NCBI RefSeq assembly: GCF_020882245.1
Contig: NC_083598.1
Coordinates: 71,243,714 to 71,307,713, forward strand
Direction of reading: 5' to 3'
Source of the DNA: Rhopalosiphum padi
Lineage: Eukaryota > Arthropoda > Insecta > Hemiptera > Aphididae
DNA length: 64,000 bases
Below are positions 37,656-50,046 of the stretch, one piece after another (the first letter of the stretch is position 1; each line of letters begins with the position of its first letter). A program made the translations under genes and the position numbers. The notes below the pieces were generated by a model that saw only the letters and a list, made by a program, of their open reading frames with translations, was not told where the DNA came from and made no database searches.

Positions 37656-40600
37656 ATGTTTTGTTTTCATAAAAATTTGTTTATAACAATTGTTCGTCAA
37701 TACAGTTCGTCGAAAAAAGATGCAAAGGTAAAATATTTGACAAGTGTTTACTAAAATTATTAATAACATAAATAGTATTTATTATTTTTTTTTTTTTTTT
37801 GCAGCCCATACGAAATTATTTAAAACAAAATTCCAAATTTTTAGATTCATTAAGAATACATGTAAAATCTGGAACTGGTGGTTTTGGTTTTCCCCGGTAT
37901 GGTGGTGAGGGTGGTAAAGGAGGTGATGTTTGTTTTGTAGCGACAGAAGGTATGTATTATAATATGAACTTAATATCGAAATAATATACTTACATAATAC
38001 TTTTATCTTGGTAAACTTTTTTCTATTTTATGCACAATACTTGTTAAGCTTTTAAGTTTGATTGATCTAATGTTTTATTTTCAAATCATTATTTAATTAA
38101 ATGAATTAATTGTGTCAACAAACTCAATGTTTTTACAATGTTTCAATACAAATAATACATCTTCTTTATTGAAGAATTGAAATATTCTTTGCATAAATGA
38201 TTTTTAAAATCAGTTAAATTTGAAAACTAAATAATCTAACATAATTTATGAGTGTATTTGGCATTTTGGTTGACTTAAATAATATTTGATAAATAATTTT
38301 TTATTTAAAGGTATGACACTGAAGGATTTTTTGAAAAAATGTCCACTAAAAAAAATACGAGCAGAAATGGGTGGTAATAGTCATTCTAGACGTATACTTG
38401 GTCAAAACGGCGAAGATAAAAAAGTAAATGTACCTACTGGTATCACTGTTTATGATGATAAAAATGTGTTAATTGGTAAGCAGTTACAATTTTTTAAATT
38501 TACAATTTTGTTTCATATAATTCATGTTTTTTTTGTTAGGGTAAAAATATATATTTTATGATAATTTAAATAACTTAATTTCTCAAATCAGATAACAGAT
38601 CTTGATACTAGTCGGGATATTAGTATACTATAATGATTTATAGATAGCAGTCAAGTATGTTATGCAATAATGCAATCCCTTCACTTTTATTTTAAAGTTA
38701 TTGGTTCTATACCTCCTAAGTAGAATCAACACTAAATTTTTCTTTAAAATAATATTTTACTTATTGTATATAATATGATTATGATAAAAATATTAATTTA
38801 TTAAAATATAATTTTATTTAAGCCTTCAAGTTATTTTATCACTATATAATACTTTTTATTTATGTTTAATTTGACATATCTTGTAAAATATGTATGTATG
38901 TTTGTAAAATAATTGTTTAACAATAAGATTTTTGTCATTTTAATAAATTTCATGTTACTTACTATTTAATATAATAATATTTTGTATGTATATTTGTATC
39001 TTATGTTATAGGTGAGTTAAACGAGCCAGATTCTGAATTAATAGTTGTCAAAGGTGGAGAAGGAGGCAACAAAACAAATGGATATTGTGGTTTAAGAGGA
39101 GAAAGCAAATCTATTAAACTTGAACTTAAATTAATTGCTGATATTGGTCTAGTTGGCTTTCCAAATGCTGGAAAATCTACGTTGCTAAAAGCTATTTCTA
39201 ATGCCAAACCAAAAATTGCTTCTTACCCATGTAAGTAAAATATTTAAAAAAAAAAATTAAATATAATACGCTTTTTATATTTACAGTTACAACTATAAGA
39301 CCTAATATTGGTATTATGACTTATGATGACTTGCGACAAATATCAATGGCAGACTTGCCAGGACTTATAGAAGGAGCTCATTGTAATATTGGAATGGGAC
39401 ATAGATTTCTTAGACATGTAGAGAGGACAAAATTACTTCTTCTTGTTGTTGATATAAATGGTTTTCAATTAAATCCCAAACATAAATTTCGATCATGTTT
39501 GGATACAGTAGTTTTATTAAATAAAGTTTGTATTTTAATCTTATTGTACTCAACTTTTAACTTATTACTTAAATAATTATTTTCTTTACAGGAACTTGAG
39601 TTGTATAAAGAAGAACTACTAGATAAACCTGCTATATTAGTAATTAACAAAATGGACACTGAAGGTTCCAAAGAGAAATATTTAGAGATTAAAAATCAAT
39701 TAGAAAATTTAGATGGTAGGTACTTGTAAGGATATATTGGAATGTATATGGAAGTATACGGAGTATAATTATAACAATTACAACAATATTAAGAGAACGT
39801 TGCACCCGCATGTGTTGTTTCTGTCTTACATACGTAGGTCATAGTAAATTTTCTTTTCACCAGTTTCAATAGTGTGCTTTTAGTTTTAATATTATATTTT
39901 TGACCTATTATCAAACTTTTAAGCAAGAATATTATCTGTGTTCTCTCGTTGGTTTTTTACAATATTTTAAGTGAACTATGATCATTTTCAAATATTTAAT
40001 ATTTTTCATATCCATTACTCTCCTAAAATTTAAAATATAGTAAAACAGAGAACAGAGATAATGTTCTTACCTAAAAGTTTGACAATAGGTCAATTTACTC
40101 TAATATTAAAACTAAAAGCACATTATTGAAACTGGTAAACAAAAATTTACTATGTCCTACGTGTGTAAGACGGAGACAACACATGCGGGTGAGATGTCCT
40201 CTTAATAAAAAAATGTATATATATATATGGAAACAATATTGATTTTGTTAGCATACATAATACAATGGGTCTATGGTAAAAGGTGGACAATACGTACATT
40301 GTTTTATTTGCTTAATTCTGATTTCTGTTTTAAACTAATTTTTTTGGTTATCTGTGACCACTTAACTGACTGAGAACACCATATAATGTTATCAGTAATA
40401 TAGCTGATGTGCAAATACATTTTCTTTTGAAAATATTTATTGTGGATAAAAATACATTTATATTATGTTTCACAAATAGGGATAATTAATTTTTTTTTTT
40501 TTTAATGACACAATATTTAAAAACTAAGGGACAAGCAACAAAAGTATGTATTTTGGCTAATTTTCTATCGCAAGTAGAACATATTTTTGAGATACATTTT

Positions 40601-40942
40601 TGAAAATATGGCATATACTTAAAATATAATTTACCAATACATCTCTGGTTATTTGTCTTTTTATCATTATCGTAGTTTAATTTTCAAAGTATAATTAATG
40701 TACAATTAATTGTTTCAGATGCTATTTTATCATATCCTGATGAAATTAAACCATCTAAAGCTATTAAATTTGATAAAATTTTAAAAATATCAGCTAAAGA
40801 TCAGCCAGATGATGTGCAGCGAGTAAAATCAACAGTTCGTGAACTCTTAGATGTCAATGAAGAATTAAATAATAATATAGAATATAAATCTTTAAAAAGT
40901 ATCAAAGAACAGTTAAGAGAACGTGGTCCTGTCCTAGTATAA
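37656..40942 (+). CDS. GTPBP10: GTPBP10-like Obg-family GTPase, probably mitochondrial, 7 exons, 395 aa
   Basis: Exons at 37656-37727, 37805-37949, 38311-38475, 39012-39230, 39287-39525, 39592-39715 and 40719-40942 join without a frame break (1188 nt, 395 residues plus TAA). All introns are GT..AG. Obg proteins are ribosome-assembly GTPases, and animal GTPBP10 acts on the mitochondrial large ribosomal subunit. The first 24 residues are basic and lack acids until D22, which suits a mitochondrial presequence. The glycine-rich Obg fold lies at about residues 40-135 (GGEGGKGGD near 57-65). The G domain shows GFPNAGKS at 176-183 (G1), TT at 202-203 (G2), DLPG at 223-226 (G3), NKMD at 299-302 (G4) and SAK at 346-348 (G5). 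Length and motif order match human GTPBP10 (387 residues) from memory. The fifth intron has a weak donor, GTTTGT. A possible ATTAAA polyadenylation signal sits at 41048-41053. The ATG follows TTTTCAG directly, so a 5' UTR intron could end just before it. Confidence 0.95.
39789..40205. mobile_element. Long-arm inverted-repeat MITE in the last GTPBP10 intron, TTAA-flanked
   Basis: Two arms of about 160 bp (about 39793-39955 and 40040-40201) are diverged reverse complements of each other. Shared stretches include CACCCGCATGTGTTGT, GTGCTTTTAGTTTTAATATTA and CAAACTTTTA. TTAA lies at both ends (39789-39792 and 40202-40205), which would fit a piggyBac-type duplication, although TA or TTAA can be chance in this AT-rich DNA. 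There is no coding capacity. The element lies wholly within an intron, between exons 6 and 7, and does not touch the splice sites. Arm divergence suggests an old insertion. Confidence 0.75.
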
Positions 40943-42212
40943 ATTAATGTACATTATTTATTTTTGATACCAGAATATGTTTTGTTATTATTTTAATTTA
41001 ATTTTTATTATTATTATTATTCTTGATAAAGACTGTTGATTTAAATAATTAAATATTTTATTCAATTTTTTAATTCAAAATATTGTTTAAAATATTTTGC
41101 ATTTCTTCCTAAGTTCTAATAATTTACAAAATTGAATTTTATACAGGCAAAACTCAATAATTGTAGTTAAAAAATATACAAACTTGAAAAAACATCAAGT
41201 TTATAGAAAGAAAAAAGTAAATAATGGTTATTTTAATTATCTATAGGCATGATATATTTGCTATGCATACAGTATAATTTAGTATATTCTCTCCAGCGAA
41301 AGAACATGCTGAAGTCCAACAAAAATAAGTTCTTATACACATCTTCATGCCACTTCCTGCCATATTGAAACAAGTCTAGAAGGTTGGGTGTCGTAAAAAC
41401 GCACAGAATCAGTATATTTTCTCGGACAGAGTATAAGTAAACACGAAAGAAGAAAATACTTATGAGTCTATTTATGAGATTAATATTTTGAGAAATATAT
41501 ATTCTTTATTTGATTTAGTAAAATTGTCTTCTCTGTTATAAATATATAATAAGTAGAAAGTATAAAATAAATATTTTTATTCATACAATTTTCAAATTAA
41601 GTATGTTCAAATTAGAATATGAACCGTATCAACTGATTAAATTTTAATTTAATTATATGATAACTGTTGTTAAACGCATTTATTAATTATTACCATTTAA
41701 ATTTTTGTAGTAAAAAAAAACAGACAACATTGAAATATTAAATAGATCCATTAGGTATACTTATATTCTCATAATTGATAATCTAAATTAGGTCTGTGGG
41801 TTGTTAATAAATCAATAATAAAATATTTATAAAAAAATAGTTTTTTAAATATAGTAGTAACCGCTATCCTACAAATAATTATAATTAAATAAATTGAGAA
41901 AAATATCAACAATTATTATTTTCATATGTTACAGTCTAGACGTTTTAATCTCTGACAACAACAAAATACTACCTCAGCTAATTATACCTAAAGCAATTAG
42001 TTTATTATCATATTATTTATTTATTGCCACCATATGGTAGGTAAACAACATATATCTACTTTAAGTATTAAAAACTTATTTAAAAATTAAATTTACCGAG
42101 TGATGTACCTACATAATTGCACCAGATAAATAATTTTAGCACAATTCTATGGAAATTGAGATGGGTAATGTTTAAATTGTATTGAATTTATCTTACACAT
42201 TTAAACAGTATT
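40943..42212. other. 3' flank of GTPBP10, AT-rich
   Basis: 3' UTR followed by AT-rich sequence without genes. A small GC-richer patch at about 41290-41420 holds nothing recognised. Confidence 0.5.
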
Positions 42213-42789
42213 CGGAAAATAGCCCCTAATAACATTCATCGGAAAAAAAGCCCTGTACTAACTAAATACATTATTCGTTATTTTATTATGATTTACATAA
42301 TTTATTAGATATAATCATTACATTTATCTATATGTAACACTTCTTTAACATACCTATCTAAAAGTATAGTTGCAGTCTGCATTTAACATTGTCGATAATT
42401 TCCATTTATCATTTGTACCTACTTACATAATTTAAAAGGATAAAAATTTAAAATAATTGTTATTTGTATATAATTTAAATAACATATTATTAATAGGTAA
42501 TCATTTTTTAATTTTATAATACAAATGATAAATGACAATTATTTAAAAATTTTTTAAATTATGTAGATAGTAGGTACACATGACAATTATTGACAATGTT
42601 AAATGCAGATTGCAGCTATATACCTACTTATAGATATGCTAAAGAAGTGCTACATAGATAAATGTAATGACTAATGGTTATAATTAATTATGTAAATCAT
42701 AATAAAATAACGAATAATGTATTTAGCTGGTACGGGGCTTTATTTCCGATGATTGTTGTTAGGGTTTTTTTCTGGGGCTTTTTTTTCCG
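42213..42789. mobile_element. Large foldback element, about 577 bp with arms near 280 bp
   Basis: The sequence folds on itself almost completely. Left words such as CTAAATACATTATTCGTTAT and CTGCATTTAACATTGTC recur as complements on the right. The ends are CGGAAAATAGCCCCTA and, in complement, CGGAAAAAAAAGCCCCA. The arms differ at several indels. There is no frame and no clear target duplication. Confidence 0.85.
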
Positions 42790-43986
42790 TGGATTTTTTT
42801 CCTAGGTTCTATTTAAACATACTACATATTTAAAACGAATATTTTTTACACATAAATAATATATTTTTTGACCCAATTAACCTTGATGTATTTTAGAGCA
42901 CCTAGGTTTTAATGGGTAATATTGTATTTTTTTATATATTAAATTAAATGAGGAATATAAAATTAAATTTTTATTATGTATAGGTATATAAATGTATAAT
43001 AACAGAAATATAGATAATATTAAGTACAAATTAGATTTTAGTTAAATTTGTATTTTAAAACCTAATGTATAAGTAGATAGATACTTACACTAAAGTAGGT
43101 ATAGGTATAATTTAAGGGTTATTTTGCTGGCTGACAAAGTAGCTGACTTGGTCCCGCAAGGCCACAAATACTTTTGGTCATCGAAGTTGAGTCCCACCAA
43201 TATTGTTAGGTTGTACGAGCCTATTATTGATATATATATATATTGATTGCTTACTGTTTTTAATAATAATAATAATAATAATGTTTTTAAAATAATAATA
43301 ATGATTATGTGTAATATAATAAAATAATGTTAATAATTAAATAGTGGCTGGTAAAAATTTAAATGATACCTACAGATTTTAAAAAGTCAAATCTCCAAAT
43401 TTGCTTATTTATATATTTGTTTATCTGCTCCCGTAAAAATTTTTCTCTTTCTAATGTTTCTTTGTATGGTCTTTTTACTTTGCTTTTTAATTTTATTTAT
43501 ATATCAGACTGTATTCCTTGAAGAGTGTCCACAAGAATACAAATGTTTGGTTGTCCCGAATGAAAAAAAGCATTTAATTTTGAGTGAATTTTACTGTGTA
43601 GGTTCTACTGGTATTAGGTAGTTACGTATAACAGTTTATCTATACGGACTCAATTCAAACACATGAAAGTAGCATAGACTCAATTCAATATCACCGTTAG
43701 AATTTACCTAAATTGGAAATATAATTATTAGGTATTTGTTTGTAATATCTATAGGTAGGTACCGACTCTGATATAACGTATAATTACCTAATGTTTAACA
43801 TTTGAATATTTTAAAACTATAAGAATTGTTTTGAGTTTTTAAGAACGTATTACCAAATAAACATTTTTATTCTTTTACATTATAGCAATGCAATAGAATT
43901 ATTCATATTGTTCAAATATAACTAGGTACCTAGATATGCTTAGCAACAAAAATTACTGTATTATAGGTACAAGATTATTATAAGGA
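42790..43986. other. AT-rich spacer with microsatellite
   Basis: A TA run near 43232-43244 and an AAT run near 43261-43282 are simple repeats. No gene seen. Confidence 0.55.
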
Positions 43987-43994
43987 TATGATAG

Positions 43995-44238
43995 CAATGG
44001 CGTATTTGAGTTGAGACCATTAGGGGGACGAAATTAATTTTTCTTCTATACAAACTAAAAATAATTTAGGTACAGTTGATTACCTAAATAGGCATACAAT
44101 TCTTATTGTGTTTAGTATGATCCTATCATGATTTACAATCTTTTTTAAATAAATTATTAATTAATGAATTATAATATAGAAAAAAATACGAGTGATGGGG
44201 AGGCGAATATCCACTTCGCCCCCTCAAATACGCCCTTG
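43995..44238. mobile_element. hAT-type MITE with perfect 8-bp target duplication
   Basis: TATGATAG occurs at 43987-43994 and 44239-44246. The ends are CAATGGCGTATTTGAG and, in complement, CAAGGGCGTATTTGAG (15 of 16 match). It is 244 bp long and AT-rich inside, with no transposase. Because the duplication is perfect, this is probably the youngest hAT-type insertion in the window. Confidence 0.88.
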
Positions 44239-44246
44239 TATGATAG

Positions 44247-45639
44247 TCATAGGGAGTTACGATTATAAGACGCGTACCTCCTTAGCCAACTATGTTCACT
44301 TAGTAGTTAGTATGATATATTATGCTATAATCTATATTATTTACCTAAGTATAAACAATACAAGTGATTATTTATTTTAGGTTCTGAGCGGAGTGATGAA
44401 TTGATTTAACCATAACGAGGGGGGTTTTTTATTCTCCTTGGTTTTTATAAAATTTAGTATCTTTTATTGGCTTTACTTTTTTTTAACCTATGTGTTAGGT
44501 ACCTATCTAATATTTGGCACATTGTTGAAATTAGTGTTGAGTGTTGACATTCAAAATGCGCGTGCAAACCTTATGACATTTTTCCGCCTACGTAAAAATT
44601 GTTATTGTCATTAATTTTATTTTTATCGTTGTTTGTGTATCTATCTATAAGGCTATACAATCATTATTGTTCTATTTTAAAACGTATGTAATGTGTATTT
44701 GACATGCACATTTTATCGTGCCCTGCAATTAGAAAAATGCTACCATATCTTTGAATTTACAATTTGTTTTTTAAAAAAAATAAAGCATAATAACTTCAAA
44801 ATGTATAGTAAACCTTTAGAATATCGTAGACACAGCAGAGGTAGAACATAGAATTTTAAAAATAGACATTTGTTCTTAGCCAAAAAATTATTGACCGTAA
44901 GATCACGTTAAATACAAGGTGACTAAAAATACTGCGTCAAAATCGTTTCCACCCAACTCACGAATTAAGTAGGCGCCATTTGTTATTTTGTACTTATTGA
45001 TAATTGCGCAAACTAGACGTCCTATTCATATTTGTAAATAGAACACATTCATTTCTTAAAAACAAGATATCTGCGGAAATTATAAATACATTCAACATTG
45101 TATTAAATATTAAAATTTTAGTGAATAGACGATCACATGGCGAGCTTAACAAAAATATATCTATACCTACGACTAAACATATAATATTATTTGCTTAATA
45201 ATATATTTATCTTTGTGTGTACCTACAGTAAATTTTGTGTCTAAAATGACGTACTTACACTTTTTACTTTAGATTTTTCAATGTATGTCATCCTTCCAAA
45301 CTTATCATGTTTGTTTTCATTGACAATTTGGTGTTAACCATCATAATGACATAGAGGTAATCATCGCAACCTAATAATGTGGGGTTTCTGTTGTCAATTA
45401 CAATTTCAGGCCGACGCACGACGTATACAGGGCATTTAATTTGACAACAGTGGTGTGAACATTAAAAAATTTAAAAAAAATGAAATCAAAACAATAATAT
45501 TAAACGTAATTTTATGAAATGCATATAATCTGTTAAAAATATAGAATACCTATGTTAACATTGTTTGTTTATACTTGATAAGGTAAAATTAAACGCGTTT
45601 TTTGTGTGATTTACTACGTTTTGAGCTTTTACACAGCCC
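44247..45639. other. Gene-poor spacer
   Basis: A short piece near 44378-44400 (GGTTCTGAGCGGAGTGATGAA) is a reverse fragment of the 0.75-kb repeat tail. Otherwise no gene is supported. Confidence 0.45.
45388..45450. repeat. Short inverted repeat
   Basis: CTGTTGTCAA at the left and TTGACAACAG at the right form a 10-bp perfect inverted repeat around 43 bp. It may be a tiny MITE remnant. Confidence 0.45.
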
Positions 45640-46030
45640 TGTATAACAAAATTTATGGCTTCAAGAGGTTGTCCAAACATATTTTCCTACTCTAATTTTG
45701 TCCCTCAGTGACCGCCATGTGGTCCCTTCTGGTCCATTGCCAGTTCTAGATGGGAATCCGCGGACTGATTGTCATATTCATTTTCTTGTGACAAAATCGT
45801 TTTCATTTTATAAGTTATAACAAAACTCCTTAGTTTGTTGTTTTGACTTTTGACTAAGCAATATTCGCGAGCTTTTTTTTATCGTATTTTAGTTTATTAT
45901 TTGTTGTTTTATTCGACTGCTTTATATCACGTAATAGATTATTTTTATAACCATGTTTTCTAATGATTCGTGATGCGAAGTTCTAGTTGGATTGATCTAT
46001 AACAATTTTGAAGGTCGAGGATAAAATACT
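45640..46030 (+). other. Possible untranslated first exon ending at a GTGAGT donor
   Basis: A block with higher GC content than its surroundings runs from about 45640 to 46030 and ends at AAAATACT|GTGAGTAC. It has no long frame. Its position 4 kb upstream of the coding exon at 50047 would suit a 5' UTR exon. Evidence is composition plus one donor match only. Confidence 0.22.
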
Positions 46031-48224
46031 GTGAGTACACAATTTTGTATTACAAGTAAATTTGTAAATTGATATTGAATCCAACACAAGACATTTTTAA
46101 TCATTTAAATGATTCTTTACGATAGATATTGTAAATACATACCTAATAAATTATTTTATCTTAAAAACTTAAAAAAATAGGCCGGATATTCAATGTATCA
46201 ACTACCATATCTTGGCATAATGATGTCCATGTTTATAACCACTATGAAACCTTATAATAATTAATAAGTACCTTGTAATTATTGTAAAATTATCTCTGGT
46301 ATCTACTATAATAGTAGACATATTATATCATTAATTATAAATACTAGTATTTCAAACTATATATTTTTTTTAAACTTGTTAAGTAGGTAGAAAAGTAGTA
46401 CATCAAATATTTTGTCATTTTTTAATTTGCATCATTTTTTTTTATTACAATTTATTTACAAATCTCACGTAGGTATACGTATATTCAAATTAAATTAAGG
46501 TGTACATGCTGTACGCAATTAAAAAATAGTCTTACACCGAGATTAAAGATTTCTAGATATCCAAGGGGTCATACAAGACTACTGATATCTTTAGGTTGTA
46601 CGATTTTTTTTATATAAATATTATTGATAAGATTAGACTATACAGTCTAAAAATGAAAATAATTATCAATTAAATATAATAATTATACATGGTTATAAAT
46701 AAATAATCGTAAGTACCTATTTAGCAATTAAATTGATAATCAGTAATATTAAATCATATTCGTAGTTCCTAGATGTAATACTAGTTACTAGTATGACGTA
46801 CAAGTTACAACCTGATATTTGTTATAGGGTCAAAACTCATAATAATTATAAATTGTTTTTAATTTTGGAAAAATATTTGATATTGTGTATACAAATTGAG
46901 TTTTGAAAGAGTAGTTAATTAGTTATATATAGATTTTAAAGTTTAGATGAACACAGTAGTCGTATACTCGTATATCAACATTTTAGTAGCACACCTATAA
47001 TTTTAATTATTAAAAATTACTTAAAGATTATAAACTTATAATTAACATACTACTCGTTTGAGATTTTATTTTTATACATTGAAATTATTAGAAAAATATT
47101 CTGTTTAGGAATATGAAATAAAAAAATGACATAATATCATTTAAAAAGTAAATGTATAAAATACTATAACAATAAAATAGCAATAAAAATATATTTTTAT
47201 TTTTCAAAAAATACATTATGATATTCAGATTTGTTTCACCATATTATTATATATAATGTTTTTATAATAGGGTATTGATTAAATAACGCATAGAAAACTT
47301 ACATTTATTTTGCTTTTCAGGACGTGAAAAATATATTTAATTTATTTTTTTTAATATATTTTAGATTTTATATTCGATATTATTTGATAATTAATAAAAC
47401 TTTCTAGACGATAGTAAGTCTTTTAAATAATCATAATAATTGAATTTTTTTCGTGTGAATATTTTTCACTATAAAACATCAATAATATTTTTTTTTTATA
47501 TAGCTTATATTTAATTCTTTAGTTAGGGGACAATTAAACTAGTAGACAAATTATTATTTTATTAAATTTAAATTATTTTTTATTTCTTCAATTTGTATTG
47601 ATTTTTAGGCATGATTTATTATCCCAGGGTTAAAGTTCTTCTACTTTATTCCCTCAGCTGTACATAAACATTTTCAACAGAATTTCTCTTTAATAAATGC
47701 ACATGAAAAGTATAAAGAATAGCTTATTTAATATGTTTAAAAAAATGTTAAAATATCTTCTACCCCAGCTCATTTTCGAATATAGTTATTTGTGATTATT
47801 CGTTTATTGTTCTTACAATGTTTAAAAAGAAACAACATGTATATTTTATAGGCAATTTAAAAATATGTATCTATACACATAAATAAAAAAATATATGATG
47901 TTTACGCATCATACAGCCTATAATTTTGGTAACTAATCGAAAAGATAATTTTTATTTAAATTAGTGAAGTTGTTCTGCTGTATTGTAGATTTTGAGTATA
48001 CCTTAATAATTATTATTGACTAGGTTATTAAAATGAATGTGTTGATGATGTTTGTATACATTTTCCAAAAAATAACGTCAGATGCGATAAAAAGAAAACA
48101 CATAATTTTAAAGCCAATATATATTCATTGCTTAGAAATATATATATTATGTAAAAAACAAATCTTCTTGGTTGTTTATTGGAAATATAAACTGTCCGGT
48201 TATTATATACAGCGTAGATGATAG
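46031..48224. other. AT-rich desert
   Basis: No gene. Overlapping frames on both strands at 48028-48249 are AT-driven and not protein-like. Confidence 0.55.
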
Positions 48225-48232
48225 GCATTAAG

Positions 48233-48402
48233 TATAGGTGCAATTTCAATAAAAAAAAAAAACTAAAGGTACTTAAGCTCTAAATTTTTTGGGTATAGCG
48301 TTAAATTGCTGCTGAATGTGATATTATAAAAAAGTATTTGAAGGTGCTAATTTTAAAATTAAGGATGCTAAGCAGCTAAGCCCTCCCCTAATTACGCCTA
48401 TA
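48233..48402. mobile_element. Decayed hAT-like MITE
   Basis: The flanks GCATTAAG (48225-48232) and GCATTACG (48403-48410) differ at one base. The ends TATAGGTGCAATT and TATAGGCGTAATT (complement) are short inverted repeats. It is 170 bp with an A-run and no coding frame. Confidence 0.55.
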
Positions 48403-48529
48403 GCATTACGGTTAGACAATTAGTATTTGTTCTATAATATTTACCATGCTCTTTTTCTCCTAACTTCAACAGAATATAAATATTGTTGATTGTCCATTAT
48501 ATTAAACTGAAGTATTATAAGTACGTATA

Positions 48530-48780
48530 TTAAGGTGGTTCTAGACAGTCATATTCTAAGGAATGTTGTATAGGCAATACATAATACTTTTGCGATAGGA
48601 CTTGTTAGTGCGTGAAAAGTAAAATTATATTTCGAAAAACGCTTCGATCAAAATCTAGAAAATATGTCGGGAAACCTTGAGATTTTAACAAAATAAAAAT
48701 CGGACCAACCAAAATCTCACAGTTTTGTTATAACCAAAGGTCTAAAAGCGATATTTTTCAACCGACTAGAACCACCTTAA
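48530..48780. mobile_element. TTAA-flanked MITE with GGTGGTTCTAG ends
   Basis: The left end TTAAGGTGGTTCTAG and the right end CTAGAACCACCTTAA are perfect 15-bp complements around 221 bp. If TTAA is the duplicated target, the terminal repeat is GGTGGTTCTAG, which fits piggyBac-type elements. There is no coding capacity. Confidence 0.82.
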
Positions 48781-49298
48781 CACATTATGCGTTATACACA
48801 GATTTTATTTAACAATTTTTAAGATGATATTACACATTATACAATCTTAATCATAGTTTGATATAATTATGTACACGATATTTTCATATTATTCTTTATT
48901 ATTATAATTAACCAAAGATGTTGATAAATTAATATTTTTTTTATCAGGTGTTATTGGAATATTATTACTATGTAAATTAGCAACTGTAATCCATAAGCGA
49001 AAAAATAAATATTCCATAGACTATAAATTTAAAAAAATTACCTTTTTAACAATTCATAAGTTGAAGTAAATTTTACAAAAATAAAGTGTATTTTATCAAA
49101 ATTGTATAGTTATTAATTCAGCTTTTACAGTAATACTAAAATTAGTTTAAAAAAAATGACATATTTTTAGTAGTCCAATCTGGAAATTTTTTTTATGTAC
49201 AAGTTTCATGTTTTATATTTTAGTTGTCAAGTTGACCTTAACAAATATCATTTGATATAAGTTTATACTGTATAATATATGGTATAGTTATTTTAAAT

Positions 49299-49497
49299 CA
49301 TAGGTTCTCAAACTTATTTCATCCATCGCCCACTTTGAGAATCAAACATTTTCTAGTCCCCAAAATGTTTTAAACTTACCATCTGTAGTGTATCTTAAAA
49401 TCAGTAGCTTTTGAGTCTTATACTTCCTCCTGGAGATTATTATTTATTAATGCCCACAGGAGGGGGAGAGCTATCACCCATTTTGAGAACAAATGCC
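49299..49497. mobile_element. hAT-like MITE remnant with TTCTCAAA ends
   Basis: The left end CATAGGTTCTCAAAC and the right end TTTTGAGAACAAATGCC are the usual hAT GTTCTCAAA terminal type, with a small offset. The nearby words TTAAATCA and TTAAATTA may be the target duplication, but the exact borders are ambiguous. Confidence 0.55.
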
Positions 49498-50046
49498 TTA
49501 AATTATTATCAACCGTCACCGTAATTTGTTACAGTAAAATACAGTACGATAATTTTAATACTAAAATTTAATTGATTTCGTTCACTGTTGCTCTTGAAAT
49601 ATAAAAATAAATATAATAAGCATCAAATTTTAAATTGAAACTTCTAGTGTAAAGTGTACAATATTGTATCTATCAAATTGTAAACAATTTATTTTTGCGC
49701 ATTTATCCCACTATTAAGATACAAAAGTATATAACAAATTTGCGCTTTTGGTCCATCGAAAAAATTAACGATTTGCGTTTTCGGGTTTCACCAAAATTTG
49801 CTTTTTTGACTTTTTAAAAAAAAAACTATTAACATGATATTGTTACGGACTCTACTAATCTAGTGTATACTTAATTTAACATCGTTAGATAATATATTTT
49901 ATAATAATAAATTAATTAAATTTTAAAATGCATTTTCATTTTTTATTTTTGTTAATGGCCTTTCAACGGCATTAAAATCGCAATACAAGTATTGTTATAA
50001 TTTGTTAATTTTAACGGCCAGTGTGATTGGTTTTGTATGTATTAGA

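Noticed and set aside
48028..48249. Overlapping plus and minus frames
   Set aside because: Low-complexity, no splice context or motif, and the region overlaps the border of a MITE.
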